Of a stretch of DNA of 64,000 nucleotides, positions 15,592 through 24,237 are shown piece after piece (within the stretch, counting starts at the first letter, position 1; each line of letters starts with the position of its first letter). A program made the translations under genes and the position numbers. A model generated the notes under the pieces. It did not search any database. It was not told the DNA's origin and saw only the letters and a list, made by a program, of their open reading frames with translations. The stretch is from DAOSXA01 sp964526835 (GTDB lineage: Bacteria > Zixibacteria > MSB-5A5 > GN15 > FEB-12). Where the stretch lies: contig CAZGMK010000003.1 in assembly GCA_964526835.1 (NCBI GenBank), positions 1 to 64,000 of the forward strand, in the 5' to 3' direction.

Positions 15592-16335
15592 CTACTTATT
15601 CCTTCTTGATATCACGACGATCACGACAATGACAACGACGAGGGCCCCGATCAGTAGGACCAGCGACATTGTCCCCCCGGCGCCCCGCGGCCGACTACGG
15701 GAGGTGTCGACATCCGCTATCTTCACCGGCTCGACTCGTTCCAGGTTCTCGGTAGAAAAGGTGGCGATCACCCCCTGCATCAGTTCCACCCCGGCTTCAA
15801 ACGATTCTACGGGTGAGTAGAAGTAGAAGGTGGCGATTCCGTCCTCATAGAACTTGGTCAACATGAGACTCTTCTTGAGTACTTCGTCGCCCTGCGTGAT
15901 GTCACTGATTACGCTCGCCAGGCGCTTATCGGCGTCATATGATGGTGCTGTTGAGTGCAGGTCGGCGGTCAGATCGGCTACCGGGAAGTACTTGATGTCC
16001 TCGCCGAAGGTCCTTCGCAGTTCGGCCAGGGCCGAGTCGATCACCCGTTCGGTGACCTCCTTCATGGTGTCCACGGTTACGACGAAGTACTGGCCGGTAG
16101 CAAAAGGATGGGCTGCGGTATCTGCAAAGACAGCCTCGTAGTCGAGTACTGTTCGCCCGGCCCGATGGGCGCGCAGATAGGCATCAGCGACAGCGTAGTC
16201 GACCAGCTCGAAATGGTCCGGGTAGTCGATTCGGAAACTACCCTTCCAGCTAATGTACTCGCCAGCCACGGCGACCATTCCTATTGCGCACAAGGTAACT
16301 GCAATCAGCGCGGTTGACAGTGACGGCTTAATCAT
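15592..16335 (-). CDS. Exported protein with C-terminal membrane anchor, unknown function
   Basis: A 247-residue protein with a signal peptide (about residues 1-25, ending VAVAGE), an extracytoplasmic domain with alternating strands and helices (YISWKGSFRIDYPDHFELVD, GQYFVVTVDTMKEVTERVID, DGIATFYFYSPVESFEAGVE), an Arg/Gly linker (SRSRPRGAGG) and a single C-terminal helix (residues ~222-243) followed by SRRNK. So the domain faces the periplasm and the tail is cytoplasmic. It lies 30 bases after the MutL-type gene and 29 before the 375-residue gene. No named family recognised. Confidence 0.7.
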   Translation of the reverse strand: MIKPSLSTALIAVTLCAIGMVAVAGEYISWKGSFRIDYPDHFELVDYAVADAYLRAHRAGRTVLDYEAVFADTAAHPFATGQYFVVTVDTMKEVTERVIDSALAELRRTFGEDIKYFPVADLTADLHSTAPSYDADKRLASVISDITQGDEVLKKSLMLTKFYEDGIATFYFYSPVESFEAGVELMQGVIATFSTENLERVEPVKIADVDTSRSRPRGAGGTMSLVLLIGALVVVIVVIVVISRRNK

Positions 16336-16365
16336 ATCCTGACCTTCACTACTCGCATAACGATC

Positions 16366-18213
16366 TCAGATCTTATCCGCCGGATAGACGTCAAGCTCAG
16401 TCATCCATCTCTTGAGGTGGCTGACCCGGTCTTCGTTTGAGAGCGTTGACAGATCAAACGGCCGACCTCGCCCGTCGAGCACGATTCCCACGACACCGCC
16501 GTGCAGGTCGGTTTCCAGCTTGTGGCCCGCACCTGCGCCGACATCATAATGGCGCTCCGGTTCCAGAACCGCCTTCACCTTGTGGGGCAGGCCGTTGTCG
16601 TCGAGCCCCAACGGTATGCGTTTCATTTCGAGAGAGTTGAGCGTGCCGCTCACCGGACCATCGGGTAGCTCGATCTTGTATTTCATCACCGGGCCCGGTT
16701 TTTTGCTCTGGCCGGCAGGTGCGATACATGTTCCCAGGTGGATGAGGCAGTCCTTTACGAAGACCTCAGTCGCCGCCTTCTCGTGGACCTCAGTAAGTAC
16801 GCCCAACTGCGGCATCATGAAGATCGAGTCTACCGCCAGGCGCGTTACTCCTTCGGGGAGGAAGGCATCGATCATCATCAACGCCGATTGCTGGCGACGC
16901 GGCGCGTGCGAGAGCACGCCTCCTGAGCCGATCAGCATATCCAGGCTCATCATATTCACGATGGTCGCTCCCGACGATGATTGGTCGAAGGCGTCAGCGA
17001 TCGTACGCTGTTGTTGTACCCCCTTTAGCACAGTGGCGAAGTTCTTGTGCTGGATGAAGGCCAGACGCAAGGCCTCTTTGGCGATAGCCTGCTCGAAGAT
17101 GAGTTCTTCCATGGACTGAGGAATGGTCGTCGGGCGGATCATCTTGTTCTTGACTCGGTTGCGCAGGTCGCGTTCGTTCATATTGAAGGGTACCCAGCGC
17201 ATTACCATCGGCAAGGTTGCCTCGGCGAAGACATTCGAGATGGAATATGACATGCCGAGGTTCGCCGAGACGGTCCTGTTGAAGACCGGTTCATCGTTGG
17301 GGAGGAAGACGCTGAAAACGTCGGTGGTGGCCCCCCCGATATCAACGCCGACGGCCTCGATGCCGTATTGCCTGGCAATGGTCTGAATGATCAGTCCCAC
17401 CGCGCCTGGGGTCGGCATAATCGGAGCGTCGGTCCAGGACATGAGCTTCTTGTAACCGGGGGCCTGGGCCATAACGTGCTCCATGAAGAGCTCGTGAATC
17501 TCCTCGCGGGCCGGTCCGAGGTTCTCCCGTTCGAGGACAGGCCGCAGGTTCTCGACCACTTTCAGATCGCATTTTTCCTGGAGAGTCTCGGCGACTGCTT
17601 CGCGGGCGGCCTTGTTTCCGGCGTAGATGACCGGTAACTGGTAACCTGAGCCCAGGCGCGGGCGCGGATCAGCAGCCGAAATCAACTCAGCGATTTCGAC
17701 GACGTGGGTGGTGGTACCGCCGTCGATACCACCGGAGAGCAGGATCATGTCCGGTCGAAGATGTCGAATCCGCTCGATCTGCTGGTGCGGCAGGCGCTTA
17801 TCATTGGAGGCGATCACATCCATGACAATGGCTCCGGCGCCCAACGCGGCTCGCTCGGCGGATTCGGCGGTCATGGAACGGACAACCCCTGCTACCATCA
17901 TTTGCAGTCCGCCACCGGCCGACGATGTGGAAATATACACATCGGTCCCGACTTTGCCGTCAGAGGGAGTGATGATACGGTTTTCTTCGTCCAGTAACTT
18001 GCGTCCGGAAAGCTCCTCGACTTCCTGAACCGCGTTCAGCACGCCCATGGTGACGTCTTCAAACGGCGCCTCGACCGTAGTCGGAGCCTCACCGCGAGTC
18101 ATCAGACGATAACCATCATCAGTTTTCTCGATGAGGATAGCCTTTGTGGTCGTGGAACCGCAGTCGGTCGCCACGATTACCTTGATGTCGTCCGGGTTTT
18201 CGAATCTGGCCAT
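16366..18213 (-). CDS. MutL/GlmL-type ASKHA-fold protein
   Basis: A 615-residue protein of the family annotated as glutamate mutase L (MutL/GlmL). The ASKHA nucleotide-binding motifs are clear: VIVATDCGSTTTKAILIEK at residues 12-30, MILLSGGIDGGTTTHVVE, and AVGVDIGGATTDVFSVF around 290-306. It also has VYISTSSAGGGLQMMVAGVV and SLDMLIGSGGVLSHAPRR. In clostridia GlmL accompanies the B12-dependent glutamate mutase subunits GlmS/GlmE, but neither is in this window, so the substrate is unknown. First gene of a three-gene operon, divergent from the triplicated membrane cassettes. Confidence 0.85.
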   Translation of the reverse strand: MARFENPDDIKVIVATDCGSTTTKAILIEKTDDGYRLMTRGEAPTTVEAPFEDVTMGVLNAVQEVEELSGRKLLDEENRIITPSDGKVGTDVYISTSSAGGGLQMMVAGVVRSMTAESAERAALGAGAIVMDVIASNDKRLPHQQIERIRHLRPDMILLSGGIDGGTTTHVVEIAELISAADPRPRLGSGYQLPVIYAGNKAAREAVAETLQEKCDLKVVENLRPVLERENLGPAREEIHELFMEHVMAQAPGYKKLMSWTDAPIMPTPGAVGLIIQTIARQYGIEAVGVDIGGATTDVFSVFLPNDEPVFNRTVSANLGMSYSISNVFAEATLPMVMRWVPFNMNERDLRNRVKNKMIRPTTIPQSMEELIFEQAIAKEALRLAFIQHKNFATVLKGVQQQRTIADAFDQSSSGATIVNMMSLDMLIGSGGVLSHAPRRQQSALMMIDAFLPEGVTRLAVDSIFMMPQLGVLTEVHEKAATEVFVKDCLIHLGTCIAPAGQSKKPGPVMKYKIELPDGPVSGTLNSLEMKRIPLGLDDNGLPHKVKAVLEPERHYDVGAGAGHKLETDLHGGVVGIVLDGRGRPFDLSTLSNEDRVSHLKRWMTELDVYPADKI

Positions 18214-18693
18214 GTACTAAACCTGCTCTATAAATGGGACTTTCTCTTTCGCGTATCACTAAGAGCCTCACCGTGATGAGGGCGTATCACCGCGTCCACC
18301 CGGTGGGCTCAGGCCAAGGATTATAACAAAATGGTTCTGGCTTGTAAAGTGCCGGTCAGGGGGCACGTGATATTTTTCTCAAGGCTGTCACCGGTCCGGG
18401 GGCGCGGCATCGACGCCCGCCGGAGCCCGCGATCACGGTCGCTCGCTGCGCTTGATTTAAGATGCTGGTAACCAATGAGCTAACCTGGCCTCAGGCTTTT
18501 TCCCTTGACTTGCCACTGGGCGCCGAATAGATTGGCCAAGTTGAATTGCACGCCGGTTCGGGTCTGTCCGTTCATGAGGTATTGACCTGCCCGTGAAATC
18601 CGCGGACCATCGCTCGATTGCATGTACGGTTCGCGCCAGAGTCGGAGAATGGGAAAGAGCAGCCGCCTGGCGGCTAGCAGGTGAGCAAGGGCA
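18214..18693. other. 480-base divergent intergenic region between MutL-type operon and cassette operon
   Basis: No convincing coding potential: a 78-codon minus-strand frame (18480-18716) runs into the first cassette gene and has no family-like features. The region holds a possible plus-strand promoter at 18505-18533 and a GCCGCC-TGGC-type small hairpin near 18662. Control of both divergent operons must lie here. Confidence 0.6.
18505..18533 (+). promoter_or_regulatory. Possible promoter of the triplicated cassette operon
   Basis: TTGACT (18505-18510), 17-base spacer, TAGATT (18528-18533). The -35 is good and the -10 has four of six consensus bases. It would give a leader of about 155 bases before the TTG start at 18694. 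Confidence 0.35.
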
Positions 18694-19989
18694 TTGAAAT
18701 CACAGGTTGCTGGCATAAAGACGTTCTTCTACAGGGTTAACCTGCCTTCAGCGCTGCTGATCGTCGGTTTGGTGGCTCTCGTGGTGAGTCCGGTCTGGGG
18801 TCAGGAGACCGATGTCGCTGAAGCCGCGGTTGCCGACACTCTGGCCGATACTCTCGCGGCTCAACTCACGCCCGCTCCTCCTGTTGAACTGACTGCCGAG
18901 GACACACCCGGCGACGCCGGCGGCTCGATTACCGTTTATTGGAAGCCGTCGCCCAACGACCACCCCGACGGTAAGGTGGACCTGTATCGTATCCTGCGGG
19001 CAGTGAATGTGAATGGCCGGCCGGGCGAGTTCACGGAAGTCGGCGATGTGCCTTCCGGCAAAGACGAATACAGGAACTCCGATGGAAATGCAGAGGACTC
19101 GCTTTCGTACTTCTATTTGGTTCAGGCAGTCAATCTCGAGACCACACCGGAAGGGGAGAAGATCGAATTCGTTGCCAACAGCGAGCCGGTCGGTCCGGTG
19201 CAGTCATCGGCGCAGTGGTTCGACCCGCGCCGGATCAATGTCTTCGTGGCCACGATTATCCTGAGTGCTTTTATTGTTATCTATATTCGTCGGGCCAAAT
19301 CCGGGAAGAAGTTGTTCATCCGCAAGATTGCCGGTATGGAGGCGGTCGACGAGGCAGTCGGACGCGCCACCGAGATGGGCCGCAAGATCTACTACATCTT
19401 TGGTCTGGGCGACATGGACAATATGCAGACTATCGCATCGATGTCGATCCTGGGACGAGTGTCGGAGATGGCGGCGGAGTACGACACGGACTTGAATATC
19501 CCGTGCTGCCGGTCGATGGTCATGGTCACCGCCCGTGAGGTGCTCAAGGAATCGTACTCGAAGGTCGGCCGCCCCGATGCTTATAATGATGATCAGGTCT
19601 TCTACCTGACGGACGATCAATTTGGTTTCGCCGCCGGCGTGGACGGGATATTTGTGCGCGAGAAGCCAGCGACGGTGTTTTTCATGGGACAGTTCTTCGC
19701 CGAGTCCCTGATCATGGCAGAGACCGGTAACTCTATCGGCGCTATTCAGATCGCCGGGACGGCGATGCCTTCGCAATTGCCTTTCTTCATTGCTGCTTGT
19801 GACTATACGCTGATAGGCGAGGAGCTATTCGCCGCTTCGGCTTACCTGTCCAAGGAACCTAAGTTGTTGGGTTCGCTCAAGGGCCAGGATATAGGTAAGG
19901 GTGTGATTTTGGTTGCGCTGGTCGTCGGTGTGATCCTGGAGACTTTCGAAGTGTTGCAGGTTTCCCGACTGTTCTCGGTGATTGAGTAG
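18694..19989 (+). CDS. Cassette 1 protein A: FN3-like ectodomain, DUF6754-type cytoplasmic domain
   Basis: A 431-residue membrane protein. Residues ~17-37 are a signal or first helix, ~60-165 an FN3-like domain (SITVYWKPSPNDHPDGKVDL, SLSYFYLVQAVN), ~181-198 a helix followed by RRAKSGKK (inside), ~205-400 the conserved domain and ~402-420 a last helix. Motifs shared by all three A copies include EAVDEAVGRATEMGR, GRPDAY, FFAESLIMAETGNSIGAIQI, ACDYTLIGEELFAASAYL and LGSLKGQD. I recall this domain as DUF6754, of unknown function. The start is TTG at 18694 with AAGG three bases upstream; no better start is visible. Confidence 0.85.
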   Translation: MKSQVAGIKTFFYRVNLPSALLIVGLVALVVSPVWGQETDVAEAAVADTLADTLAAQLTPAPPVELTAEDTPGDAGGSITVYWKPSPNDHPDGKVDLYRILRAVNVNGRPGEFTEVGDVPSGKDEYRNSDGNAEDSLSYFYLVQAVNLETTPEGEKIEFVANSEPVGPVQSSAQWFDPRRINVFVATIILSAFIVIYIRRAKSGKKLFIRKIAGMEAVDEAVGRATEMGRKIYYIFGLGDMDNMQTIASMSILGRVSEMAAEYDTDLNIPCCRSMVMVTAREVLKESYSKVGRPDAYNDDQVFYLTDDQFGFAAGVDGIFVREKPATVFFMGQFFAESLIMAETGNSIGAIQIAGTAMPSQLPFFIAACDYTLIGEELFAASAYLSKEPKLLGSLKGQDIGKGVILVALVVGVILETFEVLQVSRLFSVIE

Positions 19990-19991
19990 TC

Positions 19992-20636
19992 ATGCGTAGA
20001 GAGATACCGCTTGCCATCACAGCTATTGTCGGCTTCGCCTTTGTGGTGCAGTACTTCGTGCCGCACCGGCCGTTCGCCGATCTAAATGACTGGTTCAGTG
20101 ACTGGTTCTCCATCGTCCAGGCCTGCGCGATTGTCCTCGGTGTTCTCAACCTGCTTAAGGTGTCCATACAGAAGGTGGCCAAGTTCAAGGAAGGCTGGTG
20201 GTACGCTGCCGTAACGGTCATAGCCTTCTTCGTCATGACGATTCCCGGGCTTGCATTTGGTGAGCAGGGTGAGGTATTCCAGTGGCTGTATCGTAATGCA
20301 TTCATCCCCCTCTCCTCCACCATGTTTGCATTGCTAGCTTTCTTCGTTGCTTCGGCCTCTTATCGCGCCTTCCGCGCCCGGAGTTTCGATGCGACGTTGC
20401 TGTTGCTTGCGGCGTTTTTTGTCATGCTCGGACGCGTGCCGGTTGGTGAGACGCTCTCGGTCTTTGTCGGGCTGCCGGATGGCTGGCACCTGGGCAATTT
20501 GGCTTCATGGGTAATGAACTTCCCGCAGGCGGCCGGTCAGCGAGCCATAATGATTGGAATCGGATTGGGTATCGTATCCACGTCGCTACGCGTCATTCTG
20601 GGTATTGAACGCGCTCATATCGGCAGTGGGGACTAA
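19992..20636 (+). CDS. Cassette 1 protein B: six-helix membrane protein
   Basis: A 214-residue polytopic membrane protein, starting two bases after protein A. Helices are near residues 5-23, 38-56, 69-88, 109-127, 133-150 and 187-205. Segments shared with B2 and B3 are the basic start (MRREIP), STMFALLAFFVASASYRAFR, and AAGQRAIMIGIGLGIVSTSL ending VILGIER. Conserved Arg in the ASYRAFRAR and GQRA turns suggests cytoplasmic contacts. No transporter or enzyme family recognised. Confidence 0.8.
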   Translation: MRREIPLAITAIVGFAFVVQYFVPHRPFADLNDWFSDWFSIVQACAIVLGVLNLLKVSIQKVAKFKEGWWYAAVTVIAFFVMTIPGLAFGEQGEVFQWLYRNAFIPLSSTMFALLAFFVASASYRAFRARSFDATLLLLAAFFVMLGRVPVGETLSVFVGLPDGWHLGNLASWVMNFPQAAGQRAIMIGIGLGIVSTSLRVILGIERAHIGSGD

Positions 20637-20639
20637 GCT

Positions 20640-21650
20640 ATGTCGACTCGTACCAAAGAGATGATAGCCCTGGTTCTTGTTGTTGCCTTCAGTGTCATCG
20701 CCTATGCGATCAAGCTGTCGGGCGGCGGTGCTTATGAATTCCCGCTGTGGCTCTCTATAGCTGTCATTGTCCTGCTGGTTGTCTCGCTTCTGATTATTCT
20801 GGTTCGGACTGTTACCGGTCGACTGGTGGGGCGCCGTTTGGTATTTCTGTACGTCGGGGTGGCGATTGGGCTGCCGCTGTTCATGCCACTGACACAGTAT
20901 GTCCCGATTTCGCCTGAGGTTCAGATGCTCTACGACAGCGTGGTCGAACTCAGTCCGGGCTCGAAGGTGCTCGTGTCTTTCGACTACGACCCCCCGTCCG
21001 CTCCGGAACTGCAGCCGATGGCCGAGTCGTTCCTTCGCCTGTGCTTTGAGCGGGATCTCAACGTGATAATCATAGGACTATGGCCGCAGGGACCACAGCA
21101 GGCCGATCTGGCTCTGGAGGCGGTTCTCTCCGATCCGGAGATCGCAGCCAAGGATCTGGAAAACGGCGTGGATTACGTCAACCTCGGATACCAGGTCGGC
21201 GGCGAGTTCGTTATTCAGCGCATGGGCACTTCGTTCGAGTCGATGTTCTCTCGCGACGTCACTGGTACCCCGTATTCGGAGATACCGCTGGTGCGCAATG
21301 TACGGAATTTCTCCAATATAGACTACGTGTTCAATCTGTCCGCGGGATTTGTGGGTACGGTTGAGTGGATCCAGATCGCCGTCGACCGCTACGGCGTGAT
21401 TCTGGGCGCGGGTAACACGGCAGTACAGGCCCCCACTATATATACTTACCTGAACGCGGGCCAGTGCGTGGGGCTGCTTGGCGGAATGAATGGTGCTGCG
21501 GAGTTCGAGGCCCTGATCGGGGCGCCCGCGAAGGGAACCAAGTATATGCTGTCGCAGTCATTCGCGCATCTGATTGTCATCGCCTTCGTCATAATCGGAA
21601 ACGTCGCCTACTTCCTGGGCGGCCGAGAGAAGACGCTGAAGAGTGTTTAG
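20640..21650 (+). CDS. Cassette 1 protein C: membrane-anchored extracytoplasmic domain
   Basis: A 336-residue protein with three N-terminal helices (~8-25, 37-56, 68-85), a soluble domain of about 210 residues and one C-terminal helix (~309-328). The basic loop TVTGRLVGRRL and the basic tail put the soluble domain outside by the positive-inside rule. The domain alternates strands and helices (KVLVSFDYDPPSAPELQPMA, LNVIIIGLWPQG, GVDYVNLGYQ, YVFNLSAGFVGTVEW, GLLGGMNGAAEFE). The xDxDPxxxxExxPM and GLxGGxxGAAxxE motifs recur in C2 and C3. Function unknown. Confidence 0.8.
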   Translation: MSTRTKEMIALVLVVAFSVIAYAIKLSGGGAYEFPLWLSIAVIVLLVVSLLIILVRTVTGRLVGRRLVFLYVGVAIGLPLFMPLTQYVPISPEVQMLYDSVVELSPGSKVLVSFDYDPPSAPELQPMAESFLRLCFERDLNVIIIGLWPQGPQQADLALEAVLSDPEIAAKDLENGVDYVNLGYQVGGEFVIQRMGTSFESMFSRDVTGTPYSEIPLVRNVRNFSNIDYVFNLSAGFVGTVEWIQIAVDRYGVILGAGNTAVQAPTIYTYLNAGQCVGLLGGMNGAAEFEALIGAPAKGTKYMLSQSFAHLIVIAFVIIGNVAYFLGGREKTLKSV

Positions 21651-21662
21651 GAGTTCTCTCTG

Positions 21663-22298
21663 ATGGATCATTTCGCCGTCTGGCTTGGAGCCTTTCTTAC
21701 CCTTGGGATCATGTCCTTTCTCTATCGGGACAACCCCTGGTACAAGGTCTGCGAGGGGATCTTCGTCGGTCTTTCGGCGGGCTACTGGTTCGTATATCTA
21801 TTCTGGAACAACTTCTACGGGAAGTTCTGGGTTGGCAAGGGTGAGGACTACTATCTTTGGGTTGGCGCGGCTCTCGGGCTCTTGATGCTACTGCGGTTGA
21901 TTCCCAAGATAGGCTGGCTCTCGCGCTGGGCCCTGGCCTTCATCGTCGGCGCCACCAGCGGCCTGTGGATGATGAACTACTTCGCATCGAACATCATGCG
22001 TCAGGTTCAGGGTACTATCATGCCGTTGTTCGGCACGGTATTCGGGTCGGGTTTCGACGCCGGTGCGGCTATGATAATCGGTAATCTGGTGATCTTCGTA
22101 GGTACTTTTACAGGCCTCGTTTACTTCTTCTTCAGCAAGGAGCATACGGGGGCCTTTGGCGGTACGGCGCGTGTAGGTATCTTCTTCCTTATGATCACAT
22201 TCGGTGCTTCTTTCGGTTATACGGTCATGAGCCGTATGTCACTCCTTATCGGACGTATCGACTATCTACTGGGTGACTGGCTGGGGTTGATTCAATAG
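21663..22298 (+). CDS. Cassette 1 protein D: multi-pass membrane protein
   Basis: A 211-residue hydrophobic protein with about six helices. Shared with D2 and D3: GIMSFLYRDNPWYKVCEGIF near the N-terminus, VYFFFSKEHTGAFGG, and GASFGYTVMSRMSLLIGRI near the C-terminus. Charged residues (Arg, Asp, Lys, Glu, His) embedded between helices are conserved in all three copies and could be functional. The TAG stop shares its last base with the GTG start of cassette 2 protein A, so cassettes 1 and 2 are translationally coupled. Confidence 0.8.
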   Translation: MDHFAVWLGAFLTLGIMSFLYRDNPWYKVCEGIFVGLSAGYWFVYLFWNNFYGKFWVGKGEDYYLWVGAALGLLMLLRLIPKIGWLSRWALAFIVGATSGLWMMNYFASNIMRQVQGTIMPLFGTVFGSGFDAGAAMIIGNLVIFVGTFTGLVYFFFSKEHTGAFGGTARVGIFFLMITFGASFGYTVMSRMSLLIGRIDYLLGDWLGLIQ

Positions 22299-23554
22299 TG
22301 AGCCGGAGAGTTAACAGCGCCGCATTGACACCTTCGGTTGTTCTGCTAATAGCCAGCCTGCTGACCGCGGCAGTAACGGCGCAGCCTTCCGATCCGGGCG
22401 GTACGACCCCGGCGGCCGCGGCCGACACGAGCGCTGCGATCAAGGTGGCGCCGCCCACCGCCGTCGTCGTTGAGGACTTCGATTACGATAACGGAGAGGC
22501 CCTGGAGGTCTTCTGGGTCCCGTCGATCGACGACAAACTCAAGGACTCGGACGTGCTGGGGTATCGGGTCTATCGGGCTGTCGTCGTCGATGAACCCGAA
22601 CTGCTGGCCGAGCTGCCGCCCCAATCCAACTACTATCTCGACGAACGTGTGGAGAGGCGGCATCGCTACGTTTATACAGTTGCGGCGGTGGGTCCGACAG
22701 GTGATGAAGCGGCGGCGCCCGCAACAGCCGCAATATCGCCTGAGCGCGAGTGGATTAACTGGAATATGGGCTGGATGTTCCTGATCGCGCTGGTAGTCGG
22801 GGGCGCAGTGATTCTGTTCATCACTGCGGCGCGTCGCGGGGTGGACCTGTACGTTCGCCGGATTGCGGGACTCGAGGCCGTCGATGACGCTATCGGCCGC
22901 GCCACCGAAATGGGGCGTCCGATTCTGTTCATCCCCGGTATTCATGACATGGATGATGTCCAGACCCTGGCCGCCATTACTATTCTCGGCCGGGTCGCCC
23001 AGCAGGTGGCCGATTACGACACCAAGATACGCATGCCGGTCTCGCGCTCACTGGTTATGACGGCGGCGCGTGAGACGATCAAGACTGCTTACCAGACGGC
23101 GGGACGGCCCGATGCTTACAGCGACGAGATGGTGAACTACGTGACCGACGAGCAGTTCGGTTATGTGGCTGCGGTTGATGGGATCATGGTCAGAGAAAAG
23201 CCCGCGACGGTATTCCTGCTTGGCGCCTTCTTTGCCGAATCACTAATTCTGGCCGAGACCGGGAATTCGGTCGGCGCCATCCAGATCGCCGGCACCGCGC
23301 GGCCGGCGCAGTTGCCGTTCTTCATCGCCGCTTGCGACTTTACCCTTATCGGAGAGGAATTGTTCGCGGCTTCGGCTTATCTATCGGGTGAGCCCAAGCA
23401 GCTCGGCTCGCTGAAAGGGCAGGATGTCGGTAAGGCTCTGGCCATGGTGGTCATATTTGTCGGTGTGATTACGTTAACCCTGGCCCAGTCCTGGGATATT
23501 GAATGGGCCGTCCGGCTGAGCGATGCCCTCGAAAGAATCTTTAGCGTGAAATAG
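22298..23554 (+). CDS. Cassette 2 protein A: FN3-like ectodomain, DUF6754-type cytoplasmic domain
   Basis: A 418-residue paralogue of 18694-19989. It starts at GTG overlapping the previous stop by one base. A signal or first helix (~10-28), FN3-like domain (~50-150, LEVFWVPSIDDKLKDSDVLG, RYVYTVAAVGPTG), helix ~164-184 followed by AARRG, then the conserved domain (EAVDDAIGRATEMGR, GRPDAYSDEM, FFAESLILAETGNSVGAIQI, ACDFTLIGEELFAASAYL) and a final helix. The cytoplasmic domain is the closest of the trio to A1. Confidence 0.85.
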   Translation: MSRRVNSAALTPSVVLLIASLLTAAVTAQPSDPGGTTPAAAADTSAAIKVAPPTAVVVEDFDYDNGEALEVFWVPSIDDKLKDSDVLGYRVYRAVVVDEPELLAELPPQSNYYLDERVERRHRYVYTVAAVGPTGDEAAAPATAAISPEREWINWNMGWMFLIALVVGGAVILFITAARRGVDLYVRRIAGLEAVDDAIGRATEMGRPILFIPGIHDMDDVQTLAAITILGRVAQQVADYDTKIRMPVSRSLVMTAARETIKTAYQTAGRPDAYSDEMVNYVTDEQFGYVAAVDGIMVREKPATVFLLGAFFAESLILAETGNSVGAIQIAGTARPAQLPFFIAACDFTLIGEELFAASAYLSGEPKQLGSLKGQDVGKALAMVVIFVGVITLTLAQSWDIEWAVRLSDALERIFSVK

Positions 23555-23559
23555 CCTTT

Positions 23560-24237
23560 ATGCGTCGACAAGTACCGCTGCTTATAACCTTCAGTGTTGG
23601 GACCCTGTTGATCCTGGCGGTTTTCATTCCGCCCCTGGACAATCTGGACAGGACCGCGACCCTCTTCTTTGATATCATCGCAGTCTTCGCGTTCTTTCTC
23701 GGCGGCGGGAATCTGTTGCGAGTGCACATTACCAAGCTCGTTCGGAGGAAAGAGGACTGGCAGTATTCCATAGTTACCGTTGTCGCCTTCACGTTTATGC
23801 TGGCCGCCGGATTGTTCAAGATCGGCAACCCCGGTGATATCGCATCTTCCTTGAACCACCCCGATTCCGTTTTCCAGATAGTATACGAGAATGTTTTCGT
23901 GCCGCTTGGCTCGACGATGTATGCCCTCCTGGCGTTCTTTGTGGCCTCCGCCTCGTATCGCGCTTTCCGAGCCAAGAACCGCGAGGCGACGATTCTCCTG
24001 GTCGCCGCGTTCATTATTCTCTTAGGACGCACCCCGTTCGGCATGATGCTCACGGCGTGGGTTCCGGAGGACTTCTCGATTCTGCAAATTCCATCACTGG
24101 CTGTCTGGATTATGAACTCGCCGAATCTGGCTGGTCAGCGCGCCATAATGATCGGCATCGGCCTGGGAGTGGTCTCGATGTCACTGCGCCTGATCCTGGG
24201 CCTGGAGCGAACGTATCTGGGGGATGACAATGCCTAG
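23560..24237 (+). CDS. Cassette 2 protein B: six-helix membrane protein
   Basis: A 225-residue paralogue of cassette 1 protein B, five bases after A2. It has the same MRRQVPLL start, a central STMYALLAFFVASASYRAFR and a C-terminal LAGQRAIMIGIGLGVVSMSL followed by LILGLER. Its N-terminal half is more diverged (two helices separated by a short basic loop, VRRKEDWQ). It overlaps the next gene by 14 bases if that gene starts at 24224. Confidence 0.8.
   Translation: MRRQVPLLITFSVGTLLILAVFIPPLDNLDRTATLFFDIIAVFAFFLGGGNLLRVHITKLVRRKEDWQYSIVTVVAFTFMLAAGLFKIGNPGDIASSLNHPDSVFQIVYENVFVPLGSTMYALLAFFVASASYRAFRAKNREATILLVAAFIILLGRTPFGMMLTAWVPEDFSILQIPSLAVWIMNSPNLAGQRAIMIGIGLGVVSMSLRLILGLERTYLGDDNA

Noticed and set aside
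18480..18716. 78-codon minus-strand frame between the MutL-type operon and the cassette operon
   Set aside because: It overlaps the start of cassette 1 protein A, has low-complexity composition and no recognisable motif.
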